DNA of 64,000 nucleotides from an uncultured Clostridia bacterium (GTDB lineage Bacteria; Bacillota; Clostridia; Lachnospirales; Lachnospiraceae): the NCBI GenBank assembly GCA_947303805.1, contig CAMYZE010000005.1:102978-166977 (forward strand), given 5' to 3'. Under the pieces are notes generated by a model that was not told where the DNA came from, ran no database searches, and worked only from the letters and a program-made list of their open reading frames with translations. Below are positions 43,020 to 51,999 of the stretch, one piece after another. A program made the position numbers and the translations under genes. Position 1 is the first letter of the stretch. Each line of letters begins with the position of its first letter.

Positions 43020-44094
43020 TGTATAAATCCATCGCGGCTCTTATAACTTTATCCATATCATAATATTTGTACATTCCGAGCCTTCCACCAAATATAATAT
43101 CATCTTTTTGTGAAAAATCTTTGTATTTATTATAGAGTTCTTGATTCTTGTCATCATTCATTGGATAATATCTTTCTAGTCCCACTTTCCAATCCATTGG
43201 GTATTCCTTAGTTATAACTGTGTATGGTGATTCATCAAGTAAAAAATATTTATGCTCTATAATTCTAGTATAAGGTATTTTTCTTTCAGTATAATTTACA
43301 ACCGCATTACCTTGAAAATCATCTTGATGTAATATCTCTTCCTCAAACCTAAGACTTCTCCAATTCAATTCACCAAATTTATAGTCATAGTATTCATCAA
43401 TTGCTCCAGTATATACTGTCACATCGGCTTTATACTTGTCTTTGTTTTTTAAATAGTCAGTATCAAGATCCATGTCGCAGCCGTCAAAAAGTTTTTCAAC
43501 CATCTTAGTATACCCTTCAAGTGGTATGCCTTGTTTACTATCATTAAAGTAATTGTTATCAAATGTATATCTAACAGGGATTCTTTTTATAATAAATGCA
43601 GGCAAATCTTTGCAATCCCTTCCCCACTGTTTCTCAGTATAACCTTTAATCAATTTTTCGTAAATATCTCGTCCCACAAGGCTGATTGCCTGCTCTTCAA
43701 GATTTCTAGGTTCACCTTTTATCTCTTTTCTCTGGTTATTGATTATATCTTTTGCTTCTTGAACAGTTGAAATATTCCAAATTCTTACGAAGGTGTTCAT
43801 ATTAAAAGGAAGGTTATAAATCTCTCCCTGATAATTTGCAATCGGCGAATTGGTAAAACGATTGAAATCGGTAACTTCATTGACGAACTTCCATACTTCA
43901 ATGTCACTAGTGTGGAAAATATGAGCACCGTATTTATGAACATTTATATTTTCAATCTTTTCATCATATATGTTTCCAGCAATGTGACTTCGCTTTTCAA
44001 CCACCACGATTTTTGCATCTTTATTATTTTTTTTTATTAATCTTGCAAGAGTAGCATTAAATAATCCTGCACCGACTAAACAATAATCATACAT
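42994..44094 (-). CDS. glf: UDP-galactopyranose mutase
   Basis: A flavoenzyme converting UDP-galactopyranose to UDP-galactofuranose for cell-envelope glycans. The FAD motif VGAGLFNATLARL is at the N-terminus; NVHKYGAHIFHTSD, YTEKQWGRDCKDLP, and GGRLGMYKYYDMDKV are family signatures. Length 366 is normal. It is not within a larger polysaccharide cluster; the secreted protein after it overlaps by 26 bases. Confidence 0.95.
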   Translation of the reverse strand: MYDYCLVGAGLFNATLARLIKKNNKDAKIVVVEKRSHIAGNIYDEKIENINVHKYGAHIFHTSDIEVWKFVNEVTDFNRFTNSPIANYQGEIYNLPFNMNTFVRIWNISTVQEAKDIINNQRKEIKGEPRNLEEQAISLVGRDIYEKLIKGYTEKQWGRDCKDLPAFIIKRIPVRYTFDNNYFNDSKQGIPLEGYTKMVEKLFDGCDMDLDTDYLKNKDKYKADVTVYTGAIDEYYDYKFGELNWRSLRFEEEILHQDDFQGNAVVNYTERKIPYTRIIEHKYFLLDESPYTVITKEYPMDWKVGLERYYPMNDDKNQELYNKYKDFSQKDDIIFGGRLGMYKYYDMDKVIRAAMDLYNENKKFKK

Positions 44095-44095
44095 C

Positions 44096-44827
44096 TTATT
44101 CTTCTTCCCAATTTGTATAATAAGCTTTTACATCCTCATCTTCATCAAGTAAGTCAAGTGTCTTTCTAAGTCCATATACTGCATCTTCATCTGTAACTGA
44201 TACATAATTTTCAGGTATCATTGTCACATCTGCTTCAATCATATTTACTCCCGCTTTTTCAAGCGCCTCTCTACAAGTAGAAAAATCATTTGGCTCCGTC
44301 AGTATCTCATAAGAATCTTCTTCTTCATTAAAATCAGAGGCTCCATTTTCAAGAGCAAGCTCCATAAGTTCATCAGCAGTTTTATCGCAATCTTCCTTAT
44401 CAACAAGTATCTGACCTTTTTCTTTAAACATATATGATACAGAACCCTGTGAACCAAGGTTTCCATTTCCCTTAGTAAATGCAGATCGAACATTTGCGCC
44501 AGTTCTGTTTTTATTATCAGTAAGAGCGCGAACCATAATTGCTACGCCAGATGGTCCAAATCCTTCATATACCAATTCTTCAAAGTTTACAGCGTCAACA
44601 TTTCCAGCAGCCTTCTTAATTCCTTTTTCTATAGTGTCATTAGGCATATTATTTGCTCGTGCTTTTGCTATTACATCACGAAGTTTTGAATTGCTAGTTG
44701 GGTCTGGTCCGCCTTGTTTAACTGCGATAGCAATTTCGTGTCCGATAACTGTAAAGATTTTTCCACGAGCTGCGTCAGCCTTTTCCTTTTTGTGTTTAAT
44801 GTTATTAAACTTACTATGTCCTGACAT
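44096..44827 (-). CDS. yebC: YebC/PmpR family protein
   Basis: The product starts MSGHSKFNNIKHKKEKADAA and has GPSGVAIMVRALTDNKNRT, the three-domain YebC/TACO1 pattern. Family members bind DNA as regulators or act on ribosomes at proline stretches. Length 243 is normal. It lies between the MATE gene and glf with small gaps. Confidence 0.95.
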   Translation of the reverse strand: MSGHSKFNNIKHKKEKADAARGKIFTVIGHEIAIAVKQGGPDPTSNSKLRDVIAKARANNMPNDTIEKGIKKAAGNVDAVNFEELVYEGFGPSGVAIMVRALTDNKNRTGANVRSAFTKGNGNLGSQGSVSYMFKEKGQILVDKEDCDKTADELMELALENGASDFNEEEDSYEILTEPNDFSTCREALEKAGVNMIEADVTMIPENYVSVTDEDAVYGLRKTLDLLDEDEDVKAYYTNWEEE

Positions 44828-44835
44828 AAGTCCTC

Positions 44836-46203
44836 CTAATCTACATTTAAAACTAAATTATTTACCCATTTGAACTGTCTATATCTTATATATCCACAAA
44901 TTCCTTTAACTACAGAATCAACAAGAAGTAATGCATATGCTACATGTATTGGTTGCTTCCAAACAAGTACTGATAGAAACGACAGTGTAACTCCCAAACA
45001 CCAACATGATAAAATATCTATAATTATAGTAATTGTAATATCTCCTCCAGACCTAAGTATGCCAACCAGAAATAAAAATCCATAATTTCCAACTAGCATA
45101 AATATTGTGGTGACCATCAAAAGTAAATTTATATAATATACTACATCAGCACCAAGATTAGCATACATTTTACATATTATCCCTCTACTTACAAATGTCA
45201 ATGCAGCCACAATCACACTTAACAAAGTGAAAAGTTTTATAAAATATTTTGCATATAGCCTAGCTCTATCCTTATTATTGCTACCGAGTTCCATGCCGAG
45301 TATGACAGAACAAGCTGATCCAAATCCAATAAAGAACACAAGTAGTAAATCATAAATTACAAGTACAATTGTAATCGCTGACACTTGTACTGCAGGAAGT
45401 CTTCCATAAGCTACCATATATAATGATGTGCCAAGTCCATACACAAACTCATCTAAAATAGTAACAATTGATGTCTTAAAGTAAAGCGATAAATATGTTT
45501 TATCAAAAAACTTGAGTAAGTCTGATAACTTTTCAACTAGTACTGATTTTGAAATAAACAAATACGAAACTAGTATTACAGCCTCAAGAAGTCTACTCAC
45601 TATCGTCGCTATAGCAGCTCCTACTACTCCAAGTGCCGGAGCACCAAAGTGTCCATTAATAAGTATAAAATTAAGGACTATATTCGTAATCATCGTAGCA
45701 AGTGATGAGAAAACTGTTACCCTAACTTTTCCAAAACTTCTAAGTATGAGTAATGTAGTAAGAGTTACAGATTGTATAGGATACATAAAGCAAACTATTT
45801 TTAAATACTTAACGCCCACATTCACCAACTGTGGCGATGTAGTTAAAATAGAAAGTACTCGATTTGTTGCAAAAAAGCATGGCAGAAAAAAGAACATAGA
45901 TGCAATAAAGTCTAAAATTATAGTGAGGCCATATGTTTTTCTAAGGCCTTCAGGTTTTCCTGCTCCATAAAACTGACTACAGAGAATCATTCCGCCTGAA
46001 ATAATGCCAAATGAGAATGTATTCCAAAAGTAAAAAACATTATTTGCTATTCCTACCGCAGCTACAGAGTCCGCATCAAGAGTTGCCACCATCAGAGTGT
46101 CCGCAAAATTAATTCCAGTATTGATGATATTCTGCAAAGCCACTGGTAAAGCAATAGTAATGGCTAATTTTAAAAACTTTTTATCTTCTAAAAAATCAAA
46201 CAT
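44836..46203 (-). CDS. MATE-family efflux transporter
   Basis: About 12 transmembrane helices over 455 residues. IALPVALQNIINTGINFADTLMV and CSQFYGAGKPEGLRKT are typical MATE N-lobe segments. It likely exports cationic drugs or metabolites with Na+ or H+. It is one base from the small membrane-protein gene and 8 from yebC in the typA operon. Confidence 0.88.
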   Translation of the reverse strand: MFDFLEDKKFLKLAITIALPVALQNIINTGINFADTLMVATLDADSVAAVGIANNVFYFWNTFSFGIISGGMILCSQFYGAGKPEGLRKTYGLTIILDFIASMFFFLPCFFATNRVLSILTTSPQLVNVGVKYLKIVCFMYPIQSVTLTTLLILRSFGKVRVTVFSSLATMITNIVLNFILINGHFGAPALGVVGAAIATIVSRLLEAVILVSYLFISKSVLVEKLSDLLKFFDKTYLSLYFKTSIVTILDEFVYGLGTSLYMVAYGRLPAVQVSAITIVLVIYDLLLVFFIGFGSACSVILGMELGSNNKDRARLYAKYFIKLFTLLSVIVAALTFVSRGIICKMYANLGADVVYYINLLLMVTTIFMLVGNYGFLFLVGILRSGGDITITIIIDILSCWCLGVTLSFLSVLVWKQPIHVAYALLLVDSVVKGICGYIRYRQFKWVNNLVLNVD

Positions 46204-46204
46204 C

Positions 46205-46486
46205 TTAAATATTTTTCGTATCCATATGAGCTAGATCATTCATTCTCTTTTGTTCTTCTTTTTTATATTTTAAACTATCAAACTCTTCCATATCTTTATA
46301 GATTTTAATTCCTATCCAGTAAATCACTGATACGAATACAAGTGTCACAATCATGGCGAGGGCAAGCCTACCATTTGCGTTCATAAGTGCATAAGCCATG
46401 ACACATAGAATTACTGTAATAATAATAAGACCTAGCCAAGCAAGTATTTTTGCAATTATTTGTTTTTTTGTAATTTTATTTTCCAT
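46205..46486 (-). CDS. small two-TM membrane protein
   Basis: A 93-residue protein with two hydrophobic helices (about 11-33 and 40-60) and a charged cytoplasmic tail. No recognised family. Its start overlaps the typA stop by one base. Confidence 0.6.
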   Translation of the reverse strand: MENKITKKQIIAKILAWLGLIIITVILCVMAYALMNANGRLALAMIVTLVFVSVIYWIGIKIYKDMEEFDSLKYKKEEQKRMNDLAHMDTKNI

Positions 46487-48321
46487 TATCCTTCTTTTTT
46501 CATATTTGCACGTTTTCTAAGAGTAGGGTCAAGAATTTTCTTTCTAATTCTTAAATTTTGAGGTGTCACTTCCAATAGTTCATCTGTATCAATAAATTCA
46601 AGACATTGCTCAAGTGACATAATCTTTTTTGGTACAAGCTTGAGCGCTTCGTCAGCACCAGATGATCTCATATTCGTAAGTTTTTTAGTCTTACATACAT
46701 TTACTTCTATATCTTCATTCTTAGGATTTTGTCCTACCACCATTCCACTATATACTTTATCTCCTGCACCTATAAATAAAAGCCCTCTCTCCTGTGCATT
46801 AAATAAACCATATGCAACTGCAACTCCTGATTCAAATGCTATGAGAGAACCAGTTGGTCTGTAAGATAGGTCTCCAAGATATGGACCATATCCATTAAAC
46901 ATCGTGTTGAGTATACCAGTGCCTTTTGTGTCAGTTAAGAACTCTCCTCTATATCCAATTAGGCCTCTTGATGGAATCAAAAACTCAAGTCTCACAAATT
47001 CACCTTGGCCTTTTGTCATGCCATTTAACACACCTTTTCTCTGAGTGAGTTTTTGTATGACTGCTCCAGAAAATTCTTCAGGCAAATCTACATAAGCAAG
47101 TTCCATAGGCTCAAGTTTCTTGCCATTTTCATCTTCTTTATAAATAACCTCTGCCTTTGAAACAGCAAATTCATATCCCTCTCTTCTCATAGTTTCAATT
47201 AATATAGAAAGGTGTAACTCGCCTCTACCTGAAACTTTAAAACAATCTGGCGAATCAGTTTCTTCAACTCTCAGACTCACATCTGTATTTAATTCTTTAA
47301 AAAGTCTTTCTCTTATATGTCTTGATGTTAAAAACTTTCCTTCAGTTCCAGCAAGTGGTGAATCATTTACCATGAAATACATTGATATAGTAGGTTCGCT
47401 AATTCTTTGAAACTCAATAGGAGTTAAATCACTTGTATCAGTTATTGTATCTCCTATATGTAAATCTTCTATACCAGTGACTGCAACTATAGAACCAAGT
47501 TTTGCGTCTTTTACTTCTACTCTCTCAAGTCCTTCAAATTCATATAACTTTGATATTTTAATCTTTTCTTTTTTATTTGCGTCGTGATGATTTACTACAA
47601 CCATCTCTTTATTGATTTCAATCTTTCCCTGTTCTATTTTACCTATTCCTATTCTTCCTACAAATTCATTATAATCAATAGTTGATATAAGAAGTTTTGC
47701 TGGTGCATCTACATCACCATGTGGTGCTTTAAAATATGAAAGAATGGTGTCAAAGAGAGGAATCATATTTTTAGAATCATCTTCTAAATTTAATTTCGCA
47801 TATCCTGCTTTTGCAGACATGTATATGAATGGGCAATCAAGCTGCTCATCACTTGCATTTAAATCAAGGAACAACTCCAAAACTTCTTCTACTACTTCCT
47901 TTGGTCTTGCTTCAGGTCTATCAATTTTATTTATGCACACTAAGATTGGAAGTTTAAGTTCAAGTGCCTTAGATAGCACGAATCTAGTCTGAGGCATTGT
48001 TCCTTCAAATGCATCAACTATAAGTATCGCGCCATCGACCATCTTAAGTATTCTTTCTACTTCTCCTGAAAAGTCTGCATGGCCTGGTGTGTCTACAATA
48101 TTAATTTTTACATCCTTATAATTTACAGAAGTATTTTTAGAAAGTATCGTTATGCCCCTTTCTCTCTCAAGATCATTTGAGTCCATGACTCTTGTCTGAA
48201 CTTCCTGATTCTCACGAAAAATACCCGACTGGTGCAAAAGTGCATCAACCAAGGTCGTTTTGCCATGATCTACATGGGCAATAATAGCTATATTTCTTAC
48301 ATCTTCTCTTGTAATTTCCAT
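46486..48321 (-). CDS. typA: translational GTPase TypA/BipA
   Basis: A ribosome-binding GTPase helpful in stress and low-temperature growth. From ATG 48321 (MEITREDVRNIAII) the product is 611 residues; G1 is AHVDHGKT (15-22), then DTPGHADF and NKID. The C-terminal EF-G-like and BipA-specific domains have LIPSRGLIGYRGEFLTDTKG. GAGGAAT precedes the chosen start; the frame to 48393 is unconserved. It leads the operon typA, small membrane protein, MATE, yebC, glf. Confidence 0.95.
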   Translation of the reverse strand: MEITREDVRNIAIIAHVDHGKTTLVDALLHQSGIFRENQEVQTRVMDSNDLERERGITILSKNTSVNYKDVKINIVDTPGHADFSGEVERILKMVDGAILIVDAFEGTMPQTRFVLSKALELKLPILVCINKIDRPEARPKEVVEEVLELFLDLNASDEQLDCPFIYMSAKAGYAKLNLEDDSKNMIPLFDTILSYFKAPHGDVDAPAKLLISTIDYNEFVGRIGIGKIEQGKIEINKEMVVVNHHDANKKEKIKISKLYEFEGLERVEVKDAKLGSIVAVTGIEDLHIGDTITDTSDLTPIEFQRISEPTISMYFMVNDSPLAGTEGKFLTSRHIRERLFKELNTDVSLRVEETDSPDCFKVSGRGELHLSILIETMRREGYEFAVSKAEVIYKEDENGKKLEPMELAYVDLPEEFSGAVIQKLTQRKGVLNGMTKGQGEFVRLEFLIPSRGLIGYRGEFLTDTKGTGILNTMFNGYGPYLGDLSYRPTGSLIAFESGVAVAYGLFNAQERGLLFIGAGDKVYSGMVVGQNPKNEDIEVNVCKTKKLTNMRSSGADEALKLVPKKIMSLEQCLEFIDTDELLEVTPQNLRIRKKILDPTLRKRANMKKEG

Positions 48322-48404
48322 ATATTCCTCAATACTTATATAATATATCGTCACTTTTTGTGCGACACAAAAACATAGGCGACAAACCGCCATTTTATAA
48401 ATAT

Positions 48405-48433
48405 ATTATAGTATTTTTAGTGATTATAGTCAA
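48405..48433 (-). promoter_or_regulatory. promoter of the typA operon
   Basis: TTGACT (48428-48433), 17-base spacer, TATAAT (48405-48410), with a leader of about 75 bases. Confidence 0.85.
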
Positions 48434-48454
48434 TAAAAATAGGGCTTTGCATAT

Positions 48455-48488
48455 AAAAAGAGCAACCTTTTTAAAGGATGCTCTTTTT
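48455..48488 (-). terminator. intrinsic terminator of the TupA-like gene
   Basis: AAAAAGAGCA and TGCTCTTTTT arms with a short mismatch pair, with T-run, 30 bases after the stop codon. Confidence 0.85.
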
Positions 48489-48517
48489 ACATTAATTCAC
48501 ATTAAAGTTAGTTTCTT

Positions 48518-49507
48518 TTATTTTTTTATAACTCCACCACCAGCAATAAATGCTGACATAGTAGCTTTATCAGATAATATATATGCTCCAATTTCTGCTG
48601 CTTGAGTTAGACAAACTCCCATTCCTGCATTTGAAGAAATATACCAATCGCTATATTTTTCAAAAGATGATGGTTCAATAGTTATACCAAGCTCTTTTGG
48701 CCATAAAGAAAGTTCTTTTGAATGAGTTCCAGAATTATCGCCACGTGATACAAATTTGTATTTACCATCAGCTATGGCCTTAAATGCATCTTGCACTGTC
48801 TTAGCTTCTCTCACATGTGCAGGATCATCTTTAGGTCCACAGAGTACAAAATAGTTATACATAAATGATAATCTTTCTTGGCTGAAACCATCAACTACTC
48901 TTGCAAAACCATCTGCAACAAATTTATCCTCTTGTGATTTTGCATGAACTAATATGAGGTCTGCATTACCAAGTTTAGAATTTGCGATAGATTTGCCAGT
49001 ACCAGCAGAATATACTTCTACTTCATATCCATATTCATTTTTAAATTTTTCTCTCCATACAGCAAGAAGACCAGTGTCTTGAACTGAAGTAGTAGTAGAT
49101 AATCTTATAACTCTTGTCTCATCAGTAGCTGGTTCAATTGCTGATGCTGGTTTTGGTGCGCCATTAAGCTTATTGAATAGGTGCATCTTATACTCATCGT
49201 ATTTGTAATTTTCTGCAATATCTGCACCTTCTCCAAGAAGCCAATTGATAAATGCATCAGCACCTTTAGTATTAATTTTAACATCTTTAATAGGGTTGCC
49301 ATCAGTGTCTGCAAATGGAGCATTCTCATTTACTGCAAGAAGAGTATAGATATTTCTCATGGAATCATCTTGCTCCATTAAAATCTCAAGGCTTAATTCA
49401 TTTTTTTCTTCTGTAGTCTCTAATTTAGTTGAATTTTGATTTTTACAAGAAAAACTTGATAAAATCATTGTAGCAACAATTGCAGTTGCTAATAACTTTT
49501 TAAACAT
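48518..49507 (-). CDS. TupA-like tungstate-type binding lipoprotein with permuted segment order
   Basis: A substrate-binding lipoprotein (lipobox SSFSC, Cys21). Residues 134-329 match TupA from its start: RLSTTTSVQDTGLLAVW, GTGKSIANSKLGNADLILVHA, VSRGDNSGTHSKELSLW. The protein then ends at YILSDKATMSAF, where normal TupA goes on to a last segment of about 60 residues. That segment instead lies at the N-terminus, residues 38-111 (LEILMEQDDSMRNIYTLLAVN, KGADAFINWLLGEGADI). Start ATG 49507 has AGGAGG. The permease and ATPase genes are not nearby. Confidence 0.85.
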   Translation of the reverse strand: MFKKLLATAIVATMILSSFSCKNQNSTKLETTEEKNELSLEILMEQDDSMRNIYTLLAVNENAPFADTDGNPIKDVKINTKGADAFINWLLGEGADIAENYKYDEYKMHLFNKLNGAPKPASAIEPATDETRVIRLSTTTSVQDTGLLAVWREKFKNEYGYEVEVYSAGTGKSIANSKLGNADLILVHAKSQEDKFVADGFARVVDGFSQERLSFMYNYFVLCGPKDDPAHVREAKTVQDAFKAIADGKYKFVSRGDNSGTHSKELSLWPKELGITIEPSSFEKYSDWYISSNAGMGVCLTQAAEIGAYILSDKATMSAFIAGGGVIKK

Positions 49508-49554
49508 TACTTTCCTCCTTTTATAATTAAATATACTCATTATAATATAAATGA

Positions 49555-49583
49555 ATTATAGCTTATTGACTATACTTTTTCAA
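49555..49583 (-). promoter_or_regulatory. promoter of the TupA-like gene
   Basis: TTGAAA (49578-49583), 17-base spacer, TATAAT (49555-49560). Confidence 0.8.
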
Positions 49584-49590
49584 TATTTAT

Positions 49591-49618
49591 CACCGTCCCT
49601 TTTTACGTCCCTTTTATT
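49591..49618. mobile_element. MITE-like element remnant, copy 2
   Basis: Two overlapping copies of the element end: CACCGTCCCTTTTT then ACGTCCCTTTTATT, ending one base before the NERD-gene stop codon. The interior is absent. Confidence 0.65.
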
Positions 49619-49619
49619 C

Positions 49620-50261
49620 TCATTTATAGTGATTTTTTATATATTCGATATGTTTTTTCCTTATTGATTCATCAACATTTATAAAAGCCTCTAATTTTTT
49701 ACTTATATTATTCATTTCATTATTTGTTATAAAAAAATTAATAGAATCATTAGTCTCTCTAATTACATTTGCTAAATTATTTAAATGACATACTTTAATT
49801 CTATCGCTATAAACATACATTTTCTTAAAAATACATCTATTAGAAAAAGCTATTATTGAGAATATAGGAATCTTATAACCTATTTGTTTCTGTAAGTATC
49901 TTATGTGTGTAGCATTTTGCATTATAGGATTATAAAATTGATGTCTTCTTTGATATAATATTTGCATCCAGTGTTTTGATTTTTCATTACCAAATATCCA
50001 ACCACTATAATTCTTTGTTTCAATAACAAATATACATTTATCAGTAATAAACACAGTATCTATTTCTGTGTAGCCACCATTTCCAGTTGGAATAAACAAA
50101 TTTTGTATTACTCTAAAGTTGATATTAATTGACTGAACAATGCTTAATGTTCTATTCTCTCCAACCTTCCCTATAAAATCTATTTTTGCTTTTTTTAAAT
50201 ACGGAGCAAGTAATAGAATAACTATTATTAAAATTACATAAAGTATAATGATTTCACTCAT
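49620..50261 (-). CDS. membrane-anchored NERD-domain nuclease-like protein
   Basis: One transmembrane helix (about 4-20) then a NERD domain: Glu34 (GKVGENRT), Asp68 (YTEIDTVFIT), and Glu81-x-Lys83 (FVIETKNYSGW), the PD-(D/E)xK-like catalytic set. NERD proteins are thought to act on nucleic acids and often occur in defence or plasmid regions. It is the downstream neighbour of an EEP-HEPN fusion gene and a small interrupted gene, all in the same direction. Confidence 0.8.
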   Translation of the reverse strand: MSEIIILYVILIIVILLLAPYLKKAKIDFIGKVGENRTLSIVQSININFRVIQNLFIPTGNGGYTEIDTVFITDKCIFVIETKNYSGWIFGNEKSKHWMQILYQRRHQFYNPIMQNATHIRYLQKQIGYKIPIFSIIAFSNRCIFKKMYVYSDRIKVCHLNNLANVIRETNDSINFFITNNEMNNISKKLEAFINVDESIRKKHIEYIKNHYK

Positions 50262-50288
50262 AACTTATTACTCATCATAAAAACTTTT

Positions 50289-50486
50289 TTACCATTCGTT
50301 TTCTTCTTCTCTTCGACACTCTTCTTCCTCGCGTTCTTCCCTTTCTCTTTGTTCTTATTCTTCTCGTTCTCTTTTATATTCACTATCATCCCAATTATAT
50401 GGATACTCTCCGCGCGTCCAGTTGTATCCATCTTCATCTATATCTTCATACTCTCCAGAATCATAGTTATAGCACAACTTTGACAT
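50289..50486 (-). pseudogene. small acidic/charged protein gene with an in-frame stop
   Basis: From ATG 50486 the frame reads MSKLCYNYDSGEYEDIDEDG, then YNWTRGEYPYNWDDSEYKRE, and meets TAA at 50355-50357 after 43 codons. The same frame continues past it as a Glu/Arg-rich helix (EQREREEREEEECRREEENE) to a stop at 50289-50291. So it is either a 43-residue gene or a 65-codon gene broken by one nonsense change. It starts 4 bases after the EEP-HEPN stop codon. No family recognised. Confidence 0.5.
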
Positions 50487-50489
50487 ATT

Positions 50490-51842
50490 TTATTCGCCTA
50501 TTTGCACATAATGAATTGGACCAATTATTTTTATAAAATCAGTTAGTTTCCACTTTCCTACTTTCTCTGGAATTTTATTTGAAATATCAGACATTTTAAT
50601 ACTCAATAATCTAACAATTTCTCGTTCCTTTTTCAATCGTTCTAAAAGTCCTCTATGTTTCTTAATTAAACTCATATCTGGTTGTTGTTCTATATAAGAA
50701 TCAGTTTCATTATAACAAGTGTGACACCAGTAATTTCTCATCCCTCTAACTTTTTCTAAATTAACATAATCTTCATTGGATAAGTAATTTACTTGTTCAT
50801 TCTTTTCAACTTCTTTTAATTTTTTTATTAATGTTCCTATTGGTTTTTCTGCTACCTCATCAAAACAATCTGGATAGTATCCATCTATTAATTTTGCATA
50901 AATACTCTTCAAATCTCTTTCAAGATATTGAAAAAATTCTATAAATAAACATAAGTTTAATCTAAATTCATTCGTTAGCATGGTGTTTTTGCCAAAATGT
51001 GTTTTTATAAATTTCCCAGTTAATTTTACAATTCTATGATTTGGTATCCCCCATTCACTTGTTTCAATATCTTTGTCTGAAATTACTTCAATGTTTTCTT
51101 CTCTAAAATTACTTGAAACAATAAAATGATCACACATAGTTCTATAACGTTTATTATCATTAAAATATGTCCATTGATTTTCATAATCAGGATTGTTTAT
51201 AACATACCCCCAAGTATCTATTCCAGCAGTTAGAATTTTTAAATCATTACTTGACATAACAATATCAAAAATCTTGTGGTAATTATACACGCTAAATCTT
51301 ATTTTTGAATCATATATTCCATTTTTCATTATTGGACCATTATTAAAGTCACCTGCCAAAACAACATTATCATATACTAAAGCATAGTTTATTAATTTAC
51401 TAATACTATTAAGGGACACTTTAGCATCTTCAAAATTGTTTGTCGGATAAATCCTACAACCAATAACATTTAATTTAGTATTTTCCTTATCATAAAGTGT
51501 TACATGTAAAAAATCCAAATGGTTCTCTGCATCATATAGATTCTCATTTTTATATGCTTCTATAAATTGCTCACTGTCGTATAATATTAATATTCTGTTT
51601 TGTCTTTTTTTTTTGCCATTTTGATCAGTGAAAAAGATTTCTTTTTCATTAGTCAAAAAATTATACTTGTTGTTAGTTAATACTTTTATTCTTTCTACAA
51701 TGTTTTCAGGGCGAGTCACTTCATTCAAAACAATAATATCAGGATTATGTTTTAGAAGCTTTTTGTAGCAATTATCATCATTCAATTTATCTTGTTGATT
51801 ACTATACTTAACCTGATTGATATTTTGTTCTATAATTACCAT
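50490..51842 (-). CDS. EEP-family nuclease fused to a HEPN-like domain
   Basis: Residues 1-275 are an endonuclease/exonuclease/phosphatase domain: VLNEV (Glu41), GDFNN (Asp165, Asn167), CDHF (Asp238, His239) and a final NHR (His269). Residues about 285-425 are helical and hold LEKVRGMRNYWCH, the R-x4-H motif (Arg369, His374) of HEPN ribonucleases, with a GTLIKKL helix before it. Neither half has a normal stand-alone context. No exact homologue is known to me. Its neighbours are a NERD protein and repeat-rich DNA, so a defence role is possible but unproven. Confidence 0.7.
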   Translation of the reverse strand: MVIIEQNINQVKYSNQQDKLNDDNCYKKLLKHNPDIIVLNEVTRPENIVERIKVLTNNKYNFLTNEKEIFFTDQNGKKKRQNRILILYDSEQFIEAYKNENLYDAENHLDFLHVTLYDKENTKLNVIGCRIYPTNNFEDAKVSLNSISKLINYALVYDNVVLAGDFNNGPIMKNGIYDSKIRFSVYNYHKIFDIVMSSNDLKILTAGIDTWGYVINNPDYENQWTYFNDNKRYRTMCDHFIVSSNFREENIEVISDKDIETSEWGIPNHRIVKLTGKFIKTHFGKNTMLTNEFRLNLCLFIEFFQYLERDLKSIYAKLIDGYYPDCFDEVAEKPIGTLIKKLKEVEKNEQVNYLSNEDYVNLEKVRGMRNYWCHTCYNETDSYIEQQPDMSLIKKHRGLLERLKKEREIVRLLSIKMSDISNKIPEKVGKWKLTDFIKIIGPIHYVQIGE

Positions 51843-51899
51843 TTATTTTACCTGCTTTTAAATTCTTATTCATCATTAAACTCATCTCTTACCCAATTG

Positions 51900-51992
51900 A
51901 ATAAAAATGATGGTGATTATTATTGTTAAAAACTCATAATTTTTGCAAAATTAATCATTGCTTTAAAAATATTTATCCCCGTACCTTTTATT
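51900..51992. mobile_element. MITE-like element, copy 3 (decayed ends)
   Basis: Interior matches copies 4 and 5 (TGATTATTATTGTTAAAAAC, AATCATTGCTTTAAAAATAT), but the ends are altered (AATAAAAATGATGG, CCGTACCTTTTATT). 93 bp, between the DUF2442-HTH and EEP genes. Confidence 0.8.
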
Positions 51993-51999
51993 TTACTTT

